From Prevotellaceae bacterium (GTDB lineage: Bacteria; Bacteroidota; Bacteroidia; Bacteroidales; Bacteroidaceae): a DNA stretch of 64,000 bases. Every line of letters begins with the position of its first letter. Within the stretch, counting starts at the first letter, position 1. Positions 19,054-26,636 of the stretch are shown piece after piece. The notes beneath the pieces were generated by a model. It had not been told where the DNA came from. It saw nothing but the letters and a program-made list of their open reading frames with translations, and made no database searches. The stretch covers positions 1-64,000 of the forward strand of contig JAHZGX010000012.1 of NCBI GenBank assembly GCA_019420585.1, written 5' to 3'. The translations under genes were made by a program, and so were the position numbers.

Positions 19054-19443
19054 TTAGAATATTTTTTTAATGTAAGCAATAAGTTCAGTGTTGTTACAAT
19101 TAGGAACCTCAAGCGCTCGACCTCCTTTGAAACCATGTTTGCACAACTCTTGTTTAGAAAGTTTCACACCATTATACTCTTCGAGTAGTTCAAGCTTGTA
19201 AGTAATATCATTGGGAGGCGTTTCTACCCAATATGCTTGATCTTCACGTTTGCAGTTTTCTGCAGTTACCACCATTTTGAAACGTACACATCGTTCATCG
19301 GACATAAACAGGTACACAACATCTCCAATAGCGAAACGTGCTCTTCCCATTCTCCAGCTGATGAAACCAAGGTTCAGGATAGCATCAGCATGACGACACC
19401 TTTTTCTATTGGCAAAAGCAAGCCATGTACGATTCTGTAGCAT
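19054..19443 (-). CDS. EVE/PUA-like domain protein
   Basis: The 129-residue product is a single small domain. FAIGDVVYLFMSDERCVRFK, a Trp-containing YWVETPPND segment and a C-terminal KHGFKGGRALEVPNCNN fit the EVE (PUA-like) fold that reads modified bases in DNA or RNA. It could serve as the recognition module for the DUF262 nuclease encoded 2 bp downstream, by analogy with modification-dependent restriction systems; this is inference. Its ATG at 19443 follows a 108-bp spacer after the XRE gene. Confidence 0.7.
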   Translation of the reverse strand: MLQNRTWLAFANRKRCRHADAILNLGFISWRMGRARFAIGDVVYLFMSDERCVRFKMVVTAENCKREDQAYWVETPPNDITYKLELLEEYNGVKLSKQELCKHGFKGGRALEVPNCNNTELIAYIKKIF

Positions 19444-19488
19444 ATCTCTTTAATTCAAATTAAAAACATCTAACAGCTTATCAAGAGT

Positions 19489-19501
19489 GGGCTTAAAGCC
19501 C
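19489..19501. promoter_or_regulatory. Palindromic site between regulator and operon
   Basis: GGGCTTAAAGCCC forms two 6-bp arms around one base. It lies between the XRE gene and the EVE gene, where an operator for the XRE repressor could be placed. It may equally be a short hairpin in the transcript. Confidence 0.4.
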
Positions 19502-19551
19502 TCGAACTTATTAGCAAGTTTTTACTCTTAAAGGTATACACCATCCACCTT

Positions 19552-19839
19552 TCAAGGCGTTTTTGGGACATCATTTGAATTATGACGGATTTTTTCTATT
19601 GTTGCCACATTCTCTTCGAGAGAGGGAATGTCAGGGAGTGCTTCAAAGCGGACAAGGTCATTCATTTCCACATTGAGCAGTTTGGCTATTTGCATCATAG
19701 TTTCGAGGGTTGGTTGGGCGGCATTAGTACACCATTTGCTGATAGTTGCAGGATCTTTACCTAACTGTGTTGCCAACCAACGATTGGTTTTCCCCCTGTC
19801 CACAAGCATTACCTTTATTCGGTTTATCTTTTTGTCCAT
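19552..19839 (-). CDS. XRE-family transcriptional regulator
   Basis: The 95-residue protein carries a helix-turn-helix of the Cro/CI type: RWLATQLGKDPATISKWCTN followed by AAQPTLETMMQIAKLLNVEM. The rest is a short charged tail. It lies upstream of and in the same direction as the EVE-DUF262-jetABCD genes, so it is the natural candidate for their regulator. A TATATTTG promoter element lies 29 bp before its start. A divergent promoter about 100 bp away faces an interrupted small gene. Confidence 0.85.
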   Translation of the reverse strand: MDKKINRIKVMLVDRGKTNRWLATQLGKDPATISKWCTNAAQPTLETMMQIAKLLNVEMNDLVRFEALPDIPSLEENVATIEKIRHNSNDVPKTP

Positions 19840-19867
19840 ACTGACACATTATTAATAATTATTGCTG

Positions 19868-19875
19868 CAAATATA
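19868..19875 (-). promoter_or_regulatory. -7 promoter element TATATTTG (minus strand)
   Basis: Exact TAnnTTTG on the minus strand, upstream of the XRE gene. It is the only clear promoter upstream of the defence operon. Confidence 0.6.
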
Positions 19876-19969
19876 CCATTTTTTGAAAATCGTGCACAAA
19901 TCACTTAAAAACAAATTGTTTTTCTTCGTTCTTATTGCGTTTTCTGCATCTAATTCCTTAAAAAAAATT

Positions 19970-19977
19970 TATCTTTG
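19970..19977 (+). promoter_or_regulatory. -7 promoter element TATCTTTG
   Basis: Exact TAnnTTTG on the plus strand with a TTG about 35 bp upstream (19936). It precedes the interrupted gene at 20008. Confidence 0.55.
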
Positions 19978-20007
19978 CAAATTCTTAGATAAGACTCATA
20001 TTGTATC

Positions 20008-20235
20008 ATGACAGAGACTCTCTTAAATAAAATATCAAAGTATTCTAATGATACTATCATCACCGATGCCTGACTTACTGGCCAGACAGGCGAAATCGTA
20101 GACCTTAAAAGCGACTGTATTTTCCGATTCATTGACTTCATTAACGATGGCGAACTTCGCCTTAAACATACGACAGAAGACAGTGTACACGCGTACATAA
20201 ATTCCCCAACTGGAAAAAAACATTTCTCCAACTGA
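20008..20235 (+). pseudogene. Small gene interrupted by TGA
   Basis: From the ATG at 20008 the frame reads MTETLLNKISKYSNDTIITD-A, meets TGA at 20071-20073, and continues in the same frame as TGQTGEIVDLKSDCIFRFID and later LRLKHTTEDSVHAYINS, to a TGA at 20233. With read-through it would be a 75-residue soluble protein. A good promoter motif lies 31 bp upstream. TGG to TGA would explain the stop. No family is recognised. The gene diverges from the XRE gene. Confidence 0.5.
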
Positions 20236-20267
20236 AAAAAATAATTTCCTAGTTGGACGTTTTTTTA
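20227..20267 (+). terminator. Hairpin with T run after interrupted gene
   Basis: TCCAACT (20227-20233) pairs with AGTTGGA (20251-20257) and is followed by CG and a run of T. The loop is 17 nt. Two more copies of the CCAACT sequence lie at 20204-20210 and 20271-20277. Confidence 0.5.
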
Positions 20268-20464
20268 CTTCCAACTACCCCCCGAATGGGCTCGAACGGA
20301 CTATTTGTTTTAAAAACATTACAGAACAATCCATTGGATTCACATTAACCATAGTATATTTGCAAAATTTCCATTCAGGCATGATTCTTTCCTCCATGTG
20401 CTGGAACACGCAGAACAGGAAGGGGACGAACAGCAGCGATACCGTGCCCACTGCCAACGAACGG
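20268..20464. other. Intergenic stretch without a confident gene
   Basis: There is an isolated TATATTTG element at 20355-20362 on the plus strand. The open frames downstream of it have no family resemblance and run into the antisense of the cupin gene, so none is called. Confidence 0.4.
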
Positions 20465-20959
20465 TTACTGCAACTTCTCCCAGATGCCATCGGTATCAGT
20501 TTCCCCATCAAAGTAAGGATGCTGCTAGCTTCTACGAAAAGTCTCACCACCGGGAACAAGAATAATTTTGTCCGAATCGGGATACTCGCACACGTCATGG
20601 CCAATGTAGGAACGCATGTCGAGATAGGTGCACGGCTCGCTGGTATGGTTATAAAGTTGATGTGCTCCGCTTTCTCCAGCCTCGAAAAACAGGATGTCTC
20701 CCTCTCTGACCGTCTCAAGACCAGCAGGAGTGCGTAGCGTTGCTCCCCCGGAAAGAATCATAAACAGTTCCTCTGCATAACGGTGGAAATGATAAGGTGC
20801 ATTGTATTGCCCCGGATCAAGCCGCCGCAAGTCAAAGTTCAGATACTTGGGTTCCACACCTTTCCGGCTACGCGAAATGTCCGTGAAGAATCGGAAACCG
20901 TCTATCTTGCCCGGATTGGGCCGGAAGTCATGCTCTTCCTTACGAATGATTGTTGCCAT
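20465..20959 (-). pseudogene. Cupin-domain protein with an amber stop near the end
   Basis: The first 144 codons give a single-domain cupin: YHFHRYAEELFMILSGGATL is the first metal-binding motif (His-x-His...Glu), and GDILFFEAGESGAHQLYNHT carries the second with its His. At 20525-20527 the frame has TAG after ETFRRS. It continues in the same frame as QHPYFDGETDTDGIWEKLQ to a TAA at 20465, which is the expected C terminus for such cupins. The product as read lacks the last 20 residues, so it may be partly functional. CAG to TAG is a simple explanation. Confidence 0.7.
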
Positions 20960-21240
20960 ATTGTTAACTTAATCTTAAAATTCTTTTGTACAATCCATGC
21001 CTTGAACTCCACTGCCCGATTCTTGCTGATGTAGATAGGTTCGGGTGTTTCAATGTTCTGTTTTATCAAAAGGCGGCTGCCAAACCAAATGGTAATCTCC
21101 TTCATGCAGTCCCGTGCCACGACAAACTGCTTGTTTGCCCGGATGAAACAGGACGGGTTGAGCATCGTCATGACTTGCTCCAAAGTCTTGGCATACGCAC
21201 AAGGGACAAACATGCCGCCAATCCTGTGCACATTCCGCAT
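20960..21240 (-). pseudogene. LytTR DNA-binding domain fragment
   Basis: The minus strand encodes a truncated LytTR domain: KTLEQVMTMLNPSCFIRANK, then QFVVARDCMKEITIWFG and YISKNRAVEFKAWI. This is the C-terminal two thirds of the DNA-binding domain of LytT/AgrA-type response regulators. The receiver domain and the N-terminal strands are absent, and the frame runs on into the start of the cupin gene rather than ending normally. A promoter element (TATCTTTG, 21293-21300, minus strand) survives upstream, suggesting an internal deletion between promoter and domain. Confidence 0.65.
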
Positions 21241-21292
21241 CCAAAGGAATGCACAATCCTACTTTTATGTTTTTGCATTACTGATTCTATTG

Positions 21293-21300
21293 CAAAGATA
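21293..21300 (-). promoter_or_regulatory. -7 promoter element TATCTTTG (minus strand)
   Basis: Exact TAnnTTTG on the minus strand upstream of the LytTR fragment. It may now drive the fragment and the cupin gene. Confidence 0.45.
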
Positions 21301-21365
21301 GTTCTTTTGTGGGAATCGTGCACATTGCACTTCCGACAAACAGGAATTCTTCATTTTCCATTACC

Positions 21366-21992
21366 CTACCAAGCATCCTTATGTATTTTCTCCTCAACGT
21401 GGATTTCCTTCTGCCTTGGCAAAAAGGCATTTTCTGCAGGATAGCCCATAGTCAGCAAGCAGATAAATTCATAACCTTCTGGAGCACCCACTATTTCCTT
21501 TATTCTCTCCACTTCATCCGCCACAGGAATATGAAACACTGTTCCCAATCCCTCAGACGTAGCAGCCAGCAACATATTCTCCAGCGCACACCATGCCGAG
21601 GCAAAATAGTTGAGTGAACTTTGCTCTAGAGGTTTCAGCAGCGGACTTTGTTTCTGGCAATAAAATGGCAGGATGAGCAAACCGCTCTCCATCAGCATCT
21701 TCTGCTGTTTGGGCAAAGCATCAGCAAACATCTCCATCTTGTCTTTGTCGCCAGAATCGTCCACCTCAGACACAAGTTCCTTAAATGCCGCCATGTTCTT
21801 CTCAAACGGAGCAATGACCTTTGCTATGTTTTCACGCCCACGCACCACAACGAATTCAAGTTGACGCAGGTGGTCATTGGTAGGAGCCTTGAATGCTGCA
21901 CCAATTACCTTTTTGAGGATTTCATCGCTTACCTCACGGTCAGAGTAGTCGCGGTATGTGCGGCGTCTCTCCAATACTTCATATAATTCCAT
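21366..21992 (-). CDS. Nitroreductase-family flavoprotein
   Basis: The start is taken at 21992 (MELYEVLERRRTYRDYSDRE); the longer open frame upstream overlaps the divergent promoter region. The 208-residue protein has the usual FMN-binding Arg-rich start, APTNDHLRQLEFVVV, and a late SEGLGTVFHIPV segment. Such enzymes use NAD(P)H to reduce nitro compounds, quinones or enones; the substrate is unknown. It is divergently transcribed from an AraC-family gene about 115 bp away, which suggests direct regulation. Confidence 0.88.
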   Translation of the reverse strand: MELYEVLERRRTYRDYSDREVSDEILKKVIGAAFKAPTNDHLRQLEFVVVRGRENIAKVIAPFEKNMAAFKELVSEVDDSGDKDKMEMFADALPKQQKMLMESGLLILPFYCQKQSPLLKPLEQSSLNYFASAWCALENMLLAATSEGLGTVFHIPVADEVERIKEIVGAPEGYEFICLLTMGYPAENAFLPRQKEIHVEEKIHKDAW

Positions 21993-22072
21993 AATGACAT
22001 CTTTTGGTTTCCGCCGCAAAATTAAGCAGAACCATTGCCGGTCATTTGCTCTTTCGTACCATTTGTTTGTCG

Positions 22073-22080
22073 TATATTTG
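22073..22080 (+). promoter_or_regulatory. -7 promoter element TATATTTG
   Basis: Exact TAnnTTTG, 27 bp before the AraC-family start at 22108, in the region shared with the divergent nitroreductase gene. Confidence 0.6.
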
Positions 22081-22107
22081 CATCCAAATAAAATTGTCCT
22101 GTCGTCT

Positions 22108-22968
22108 ATGAAAGATACCGCCATCCCTTACGAACTGCCGGAAATGGAAAACCATTCGCTTTTCTTCATTGACCAACGAGTAGAACCAAGGCTAGAAGCC
22201 AAACTTCACCGACATGATGCATGGGAATTATATTATGTTGTTCATGGGCAGGGCAACCGAATAGCAGGAGATACATTGCAGCGATTTAAGGCAGGAGATG
22301 TGGCATTGATACCACCATCGATGCCTCATCGTTGGGAATATTCAACCGCCAGTATAGACGAGAACGGATGTGTCCGTTATCTGATGGTGGCTTTCCGTCA
22401 TTCGCTAATAAGACAATGTATGGAAGTATTTCCCGAATTAAAGAATAAACTGGCAAACATATCATTTCCAACAGGTGCGTTGAAATTTGGTATGGGAAGT
22501 TCACAGGTCATACGCAAGGCATTGTATGAAATGAACAGCATGGATGATTTAGGGCGTCTGAGCATGATGTTCCGCCTATTATCTGTCATCTTCACTTCAT
22601 CCGACTGCACATTTGCAGGGAAACCGACACGCATGGAACAAGATATACAGCGCATGCAACAAATCTCTTCATACGTCATGAAGCACTATGCCCATCCCAT
22701 TTCTCTGGAAAGCATTGCAGCAGAAATAGGCATGAACCGTTCGGCATTTTGCTCTTATTTTAAGCGGTGCAAAGGAATGACATTTTCACAATTCCTCACT
22801 CAATATCGGCTGAATACCGCTTGCGAATTGCTGAAGCACTCACAAAAAGGAGTATCGGAAATATGTTATGCAGTCGGATTCAACAATCTCCCCCATTTCA
22901 CACGGACGTTTACCAAGACTATGGGAATACCTCCGTCTAAATACAGAAGGCAAAGCAAAACCACTTAA
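22108..22968 (+). CDS. AraC-family transcriptional regulator
   Basis: The start is placed at 22108 (MKDTAIPYELPEMENHSLFF), downstream of the promoter element. The 286-residue protein has an N-terminal cupin-like sensor (LHRHDAWELYYVVHGQGNRI, then GDVALIPPSMPHRW). Its C terminus has two helix-turn-helix motifs: SLESIAAEIGMNRSAFCSYF and VSEICYAVGFNNLPHFTRTF. It probably controls the divergent nitroreductase gene and itself. The ligand cannot be inferred. Confidence 0.92.
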   Translation: MKDTAIPYELPEMENHSLFFIDQRVEPRLEAKLHRHDAWELYYVVHGQGNRIAGDTLQRFKAGDVALIPPSMPHRWEYSTASIDENGCVRYLMVAFRHSLIRQCMEVFPELKNKLANISFPTGALKFGMGSSQVIRKALYEMNSMDDLGRLSMMFRLLSVIFTSSDCTFAGKPTRMEQDIQRMQQISSYVMKHYAHPISLESIAAEIGMNRSAFCSYFKRCKGMTFSQFLTQYRLNTACELLKHSQKGVSEICYAVGFNNLPHFTRTFTKTMGIPPSKYRRQSKTT

Positions 22969-23032
22969 CCATTGACACTTTGGCTACAAGACTTTCATCT
23001 ACACGGCTTACACTTGTAAGTAATTTCATTCG

Positions 23033-23351
23033 TCACACATTCCTGCATGGCAACTCTCTCCTAATTTCAGACACTGAATAGTCTTGCCATTCCCATTTCT
23101 GCAAGTATTTACTAACAGCATCAAGCATTTCATCTCCACCAATGCCTTTAAGTTTCCCATCGACACTTGACTTTTTGCCCTTCTTGTACGGTTATTATCC
23201 GTACTGCCGTACGATTAATAACCGATATATTGCATTTTCCAGCCAACCGCTTTGCTTCTATCCCTAAAATGCTTCCTTCTCTGTTTATATTATCTTTGCA
23301 GGTTATTGGTGCAATTTCAAATAAGTCGTATTTTTGGGGCAAAAGTGACAA
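23033..23351 (-). pseudogene. Frameshifted gene fragment, unknown
   Basis: On the minus strand one frame gives YDLFEIAPITCKDNINREGS, then AKRLAGKCNISVINRTAVRI and ITVQEGQK. One base step later the other frame continues as SSVDGKLKGIGGDEMLDAVS and KYLQKWEWQDYSVSEIRREL, ending at a TGA at 23033. Together they look like one protein of about 105 residues broken by a single frameshift near 23165. I do not recognise the family. A plus-strand promoter motif lies inside it. Confidence 0.45.
23291..23298 (+). promoter_or_regulatory. -7 promoter element TATCTTTG
   Basis: Exact TAnnTTTG about 97 bp before the membrane-protein gene at 23395. Confidence 0.5.
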
Positions 23352-23394
23352 TGTAATGACAGAAAAGCGATGGCCGTTAAAATGAAATTAAGAT

Positions 23395-24213
23395 ATGAAA
23401 ACGAACAATAAACGATTTTGGATACCGATACAATATATTTCCACATTATTCACTACAATATGTTTTATAGGGCTATACGTAAATGATTTAATATTCATAT
23501 GGTTTATTGCCATATTGTTTTGGCTATTCATACCTGCACTTATTGTTGCCAGCATATCATTTCTTTATTCATTAAGAAGCAACGCCAAGAACAAAAAAAT
23601 ATTACTGATACTGCACGCAATCAATATTCTTATATTCTCGTTTTGGTTTTTCAATCCGTCCAACAAATGTAATGCAGATATAATGGAAAGAAATTATACA
23701 AAATATGGCGGACGCATGGAGCAGATATATCGTAATCTTTATAATAAAATGACTCCCGGATGTTCCGTGGAGATTGAATTTGAGCATGGCGATGTTTCAA
23801 TCTTTCCTTTCTCAAACAGCAGTGGTGAGATGGAATCCAACTGGAAACCGAGCGAGGAAAAGATAGATTCGTTGCTCATCCAAAGTGGACTTGACAGGAT
23901 TTCTTTAACATGGCTGGAAAAAGAGTTAGATGAAATAGGATGTGTTTCTATTTCCTTGCAGGCCGTCCCTAATGCTCCTTTTTGTATCGGATTCCGTCGC
24001 ATAAGTATGGGCATGTATTCCTATCAGATATATCATAGACCTCTTTCATCTGACGAACAAAAGAAAATCAATGAATCTGACGACACTTCTATTGTTTACA
24101 CACCCTTTGTGGTGTTTCAATATACCGGAGGAGCCATCGGTTCTCAAAATTTCATAGGCAAAGATGAATATCTGAGAAAGAAAATACAGGTACATCATGC
24201 AACTGGCCGATGA
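23395..24213 (+). CDS. Membrane-anchored protein of unknown function
   Basis: The 272-residue product has three hydrophobic segments in its first 90 residues (around IQYISTLFTTICFIGLYV, FIWFIAILFWLFIPALIVA and LLILHAINILIFSFWFF). A soluble C-terminal domain of about 180 residues follows, with alternating strands and helices. No motif is recognised. The coding region looks AT-rich compared with the core genes, which would fit recent acquisition. It ends 23 bp from the convergent acetyltransferase gene. Confidence 0.75.
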   Translation: MKTNNKRFWIPIQYISTLFTTICFIGLYVNDLIFIWFIAILFWLFIPALIVASISFLYSLRSNAKNKKILLILHAINILIFSFWFFNPSNKCNADIMERNYTKYGGRMEQIYRNLYNKMTPGCSVEIEFEHGDVSIFPFSNSSGEMESNWKPSEEKIDSLLIQSGLDRISLTWLEKELDEIGCVSISLQAVPNAPFCIGFRRISMGMYSYQIYHRPLSSDEQKKINESDDTSIVYTPFVVFQYTGGAIGSQNFIGKDEYLRKKIQVHHATGR

Positions 24214-24236
24214 AACTCTTGCTATCAGGATTTCAG

Positions 24237-24875
24237 TCACGCATCTTCTGCTTGTAAGCAATTACAATCTCCATTCATCAGGGACGGCAGTTCCTTCCGG
24301 ATTTTCGCCATTGGCCAGTCCCACCATTTAAGTTCCAACAACCTGGCAATGACATCTGGTGCAAAACGCTTGCGAATCTCACGTGCCGGGACTCCACCCA
24401 CAATGGTATACGGAGGCACATCTTTCGTCACTACGGCACGCGCACCAATGACTGCACCGTCACCAATATGCACACCAGCCATAATAAGCGCTTCATAACC
24501 TATCCAGACATCATTGCCAATCACAATATCTCCCTTGTTATCCCAGGACGTTGCCATATCCGCCCTGTCAAGATTCCATTCTTCATAGAACAAAGGGAAA
24601 GTGTATGTGGATAAGGATTTCAGATTATGATTGGCACAATTGAACAGAAACTTCACTCCACAGGCAATAGAACAAAACCTGCCGATTATCAACCGCTCAT
24701 GATTTATGGGATAATGATACAACACATTGTTTTGCTCAAACAGGCGAGGATCTGCAACAAAATCATTGTAAACAGTATAGTCACCAACCTCAATAGAAGG
24801 ATTCTTTATGACTGATTTTAGATAAACGGTTTGTGTGTCACCTGTACGGGGATATATCTTGTCCATCACGTCCAT
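24237..24875 (-). CDS. CatB/Vat-like hexapeptide acetyltransferase
   Basis: The 212-residue protein shows the left-handed beta-helix repeats and motifs of xenobiotic acetyltransferases: IIGRFCSIACGVKFLFN, NHNLKSLSTYTFPLF with the catalytic-type His, GDIVIGNDVWIGYEALIMAG and GAVIGARAVVTKDVPPYTIV. This family includes chloramphenicol (CatB) and streptogramin A (Vat) acetyltransferases and many chromosomal homologues of unknown substrate. Start could be 24875 or, three codons later, 24866. Resistance activity cannot be claimed from sequence alone. Confidence 0.88.
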   Translation of the reverse strand: MDVMDKIYPRTGDTQTVYLKSVIKNPSIEVGDYTVYNDFVADPRLFEQNNVLYHYPINHERLIIGRFCSIACGVKFLFNCANHNLKSLSTYTFPLFYEEWNLDRADMATSWDNKGDIVIGNDVWIGYEALIMAGVHIGDGAVIGARAVVTKDVPPYTIVGGVPAREIRKRFAPDVIARLLELKWWDWPMAKIRKELPSLMNGDCNCLQAEDA

Positions 24876-24916
24876 AAATTTTTAGCGGTATCAATGTCTC
24901 AGAAAAAAGAAGTTTC

Positions 24917-25589
24917 CTATCCCAACAAGCGTCTGATGACAGCATCAGAGACATCAGGAAGTATCTTGTGGAAATGCTCTATCAGACGAGAATATGATTC
25001 CTCAGGAGTACGCCCCGGATTGCAAGCCTCTTTTCCCCAAAGAGTTTCTGGCGTGGTAAGCAGACCACCCCCATCCATATGGTCTACCGTGCTTGTCCTG
25101 CGGATACACGAAGTCTTCGGTGACAATGTAGCATCCCATTTCAAGGCGGGTAAGGTAACTGTCGAACTTGCTTCTCATCTTGGTTCCCACGAAACCGCAA
25201 GCCGCTCTCAAATCTCGTGTGATAAGGCTTCCCCGCTCATGCAGCGTTGCCAAAATCATGGCCTCAATGCTGTCATCTGCCATTTGAGAGAAACGGTTTC
25301 GCCTCCAATTGCAAAAGTCCGGCCACCATGCCTTGCTGACAAAGCCTGCCTTGCTCAAGAAAAACTTTCCATAAGCACATTCGCTTTTCTGTATCACAGA
25401 ACCCTTCCATTCCCACAAAGGCCATTCCCAACCGCCTTCGGGGAGTTTCGTATAATTGCATTCCTCATCCACCTGTTCTTCTGCCGACCATCCTTCGATG
25501 CCCATGTCAAGCAGCGGCAGGAATCCAATCTCATCCACATACTCAATCAGCCCTGCACTATTAAGTATGTTCCGACGTTTCATGCCCAT
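24917..25589 (-). pseudogene. AlkZ-related protein, frameshifted at a G5 run
   Basis: The first frame (25589 to 25002) reads a soluble protein with IEYVDEIGFLPLLDMGIEGW, EGGWEWPLWEWKGSV and TRDLRAACGFVGTKMRSKFD. Near 25070, at GGATGGGGGTGG, the sensible sequence moves to the next frame and continues LLTTPETLWGKEACNPGRTP to a stop at 24917. One extra G, or two missing bases, would explain it. From memory this resembles Bacteroidales proteins annotated as AlkZ-related (winged-helix, DNA-glycosylase-like). The joined length would be about 223 residues. A homopolymer error in sequencing is possible. Confidence 0.6.
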
Positions 25590-25634
25590 TAAGCGATTTA
25601 CACAAATTTGCCCTTATCAACTCAATTGAAAATC

Positions 25635-25693
25635 GATGCTGCTGTCTGATATGTTGTCAAGCAAAGCCGAAAACATACCAAGAACAGCAGCAT
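25635..25693 (-). terminator. Long two-part stem-loop
   Basis: GATGCTGCTGT (25635-25645) is perfectly complementary to ACAGCAGCATC (25683-25693). Inside it TGATATGTT (25647-25655) pairs with AACATACCA (25672-25680) with one G-U or mismatch. On the minus strand it is followed by GATTTT and lies 14 bp after the winged-helix gene, so it may be its terminator or a structured 3' RNA. Confidence 0.6.
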
Positions 25694-25706
25694 CTTCAAT
25701 CCTAAA

Positions 25707-25886
25707 TTACTCCGCAGGTGCCCACTTGCAGCGAACAGGAGAGACAATTGCGCCCTCTTCTTTCAACTGCTTCATAGCCTTATCCACCTCCTTGCGGTCA
25801 AGTCCGCTGAGTTCTGCAATCTTACCGGCATTCAGAGGAGCGCCTGCTTCCTTCATTGTTGCCAAAACTTTCTCTTTTACTTCCAT
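25707..25886 (-). CDS. Small winged-helix protein
   Basis: A 59-residue product starts MEVKEKVLATMKEAGAPLNA, continues through LSGLDRKEVDKAMKQLKEEG and ends VRCKWAPAE. The helix pattern and the KLKEEG-type recognition/wing segment are those of a minimal winged helix-turn-helix DNA-binding domain. It starts 12 bp after the DUF1349 gene's stop on the same strand, so it may be the last gene of that operon. Target unknown. Confidence 0.75.
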   Translation of the reverse strand: MEVKEKVLATMKEAGAPLNAGKIAELSGLDRKEVDKAMKQLKEEGAIVSPVRCKWAPAE

Positions 25887-25898
25887 AACAAATTGAAT

Positions 25899-26621
25899 TT
25901 AGTTGTTGATAGTATCTGGTTGCTGGCCATCATGTGCTTTCCAAGCACACGGTGTCAGTTTCATATCAGTAAAGATGGCCTTGAACGAGGATTCCTCCGG
26001 CGAACAAGCATAGATGCCAAACTGTATCTTGCCGCCACCATGATGCATATGGCAAACTCGCATTTGGGTGAAATTCTCTCCATCTTGTGAACATTCAATG
26101 CAATAATCATCATCTCGTCGAGACAAGCGATACCACATGGTCTTCACCTTAGCATCAATTGCAGTCGTTGCCCAATCAGAATAACCATTATTGGTTACTA
26201 CGCTCCCTAAATGCTGAAACTCTTCATTTTCGTATTCCACACTGCCCTTCAGCCAATTCTCACTGTCAAGGTACATCACGATACCACACTGGTCAAAGCG
26301 ATGATGGCTTTCCGTAAAATCTGTCTTGACAATGAAACTGAAGAACTTTTCCTCTGTTTCCATTTGGAATACCGGGGCATTGTCATTCTGGAAATGATAG
26401 TAAGTTCGCTGCCAAAGGTCAGTTCCAGGTTTAGTCACTACTTCCACTGTATCATCTTTGATAAGGCAACTTTCTGGCTGACGTGTCCATTTGAAATCGT
26501 TGATGTTAAAGGTCAGAGACTTATCTTCTGATGCAGGATTCTCCTGAAGCCTGCTATTTTCCTTGTTGCCGCATGCAGCAAAAAGCATGAGCAGAACAAT
26601 CGAAAAAACAAGTTTGTCCAT
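25899..26621 (-). CDS. DUF1349 lipoprotein
   Basis: The 240-residue product has a lipoprotein signal ending in LFAACGNKE. A DUF1349 concanavalin-A-like beta-sandwich follows, with WQRTYYHFQNDNAP, RFDQCGIVMYLDSENWLKGS and WYRLSRRDDDYCIECSQDGE. Members resemble the yeast 'regulation of enolase' protein and are thought to bind sugars. It is likely surface- or periplasm-anchored. It lies 15 bp after the four-helix membrane protein gene on the same strand. Confidence 0.85.
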   Translation of the reverse strand: MDKLVFSIVLLMLFAACGNKENSRLQENPASEDKSLTFNINDFKWTRQPESCLIKDDTVEVVTKPGTDLWQRTYYHFQNDNAPVFQMETEEKFFSFIVKTDFTESHHRFDQCGIVMYLDSENWLKGSVEYENEEFQHLGSVVTNNGYSDWATTAIDAKVKTMWYRLSRRDDDYCIECSQDGENFTQMRVCHMHHGGGKIQFGIYACSPEESSFKAIFTDMKLTPCAWKAHDGQQPDTINN

Positions 26622-26636
26622 TATGTCTATATTACA

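Noticed and set aside
20278..20300. GGGCTCGAAC near a C run resembles the T-arm end of a tRNA on the minus strand
   Set aside because: No acceptor, D-arm or anticodon arm can be folded around it, so it is not a tRNA; an attachment-site remnant is possible but unsupported.
20360..20737. Plus-strand 125-codon frame after a TATATTTG motif
   Set aside because: Most of it is antisense to the cupin gene and the remainder has no recognisable features.
1675..20959. Reassigned TAG codon as an explanation for in-frame ambers
   Set aside because: TAG is used as the normal end of several genes here, other interruptions are TGA, TAA or frameshifts, and core genes such as recA and dnaK contain none.
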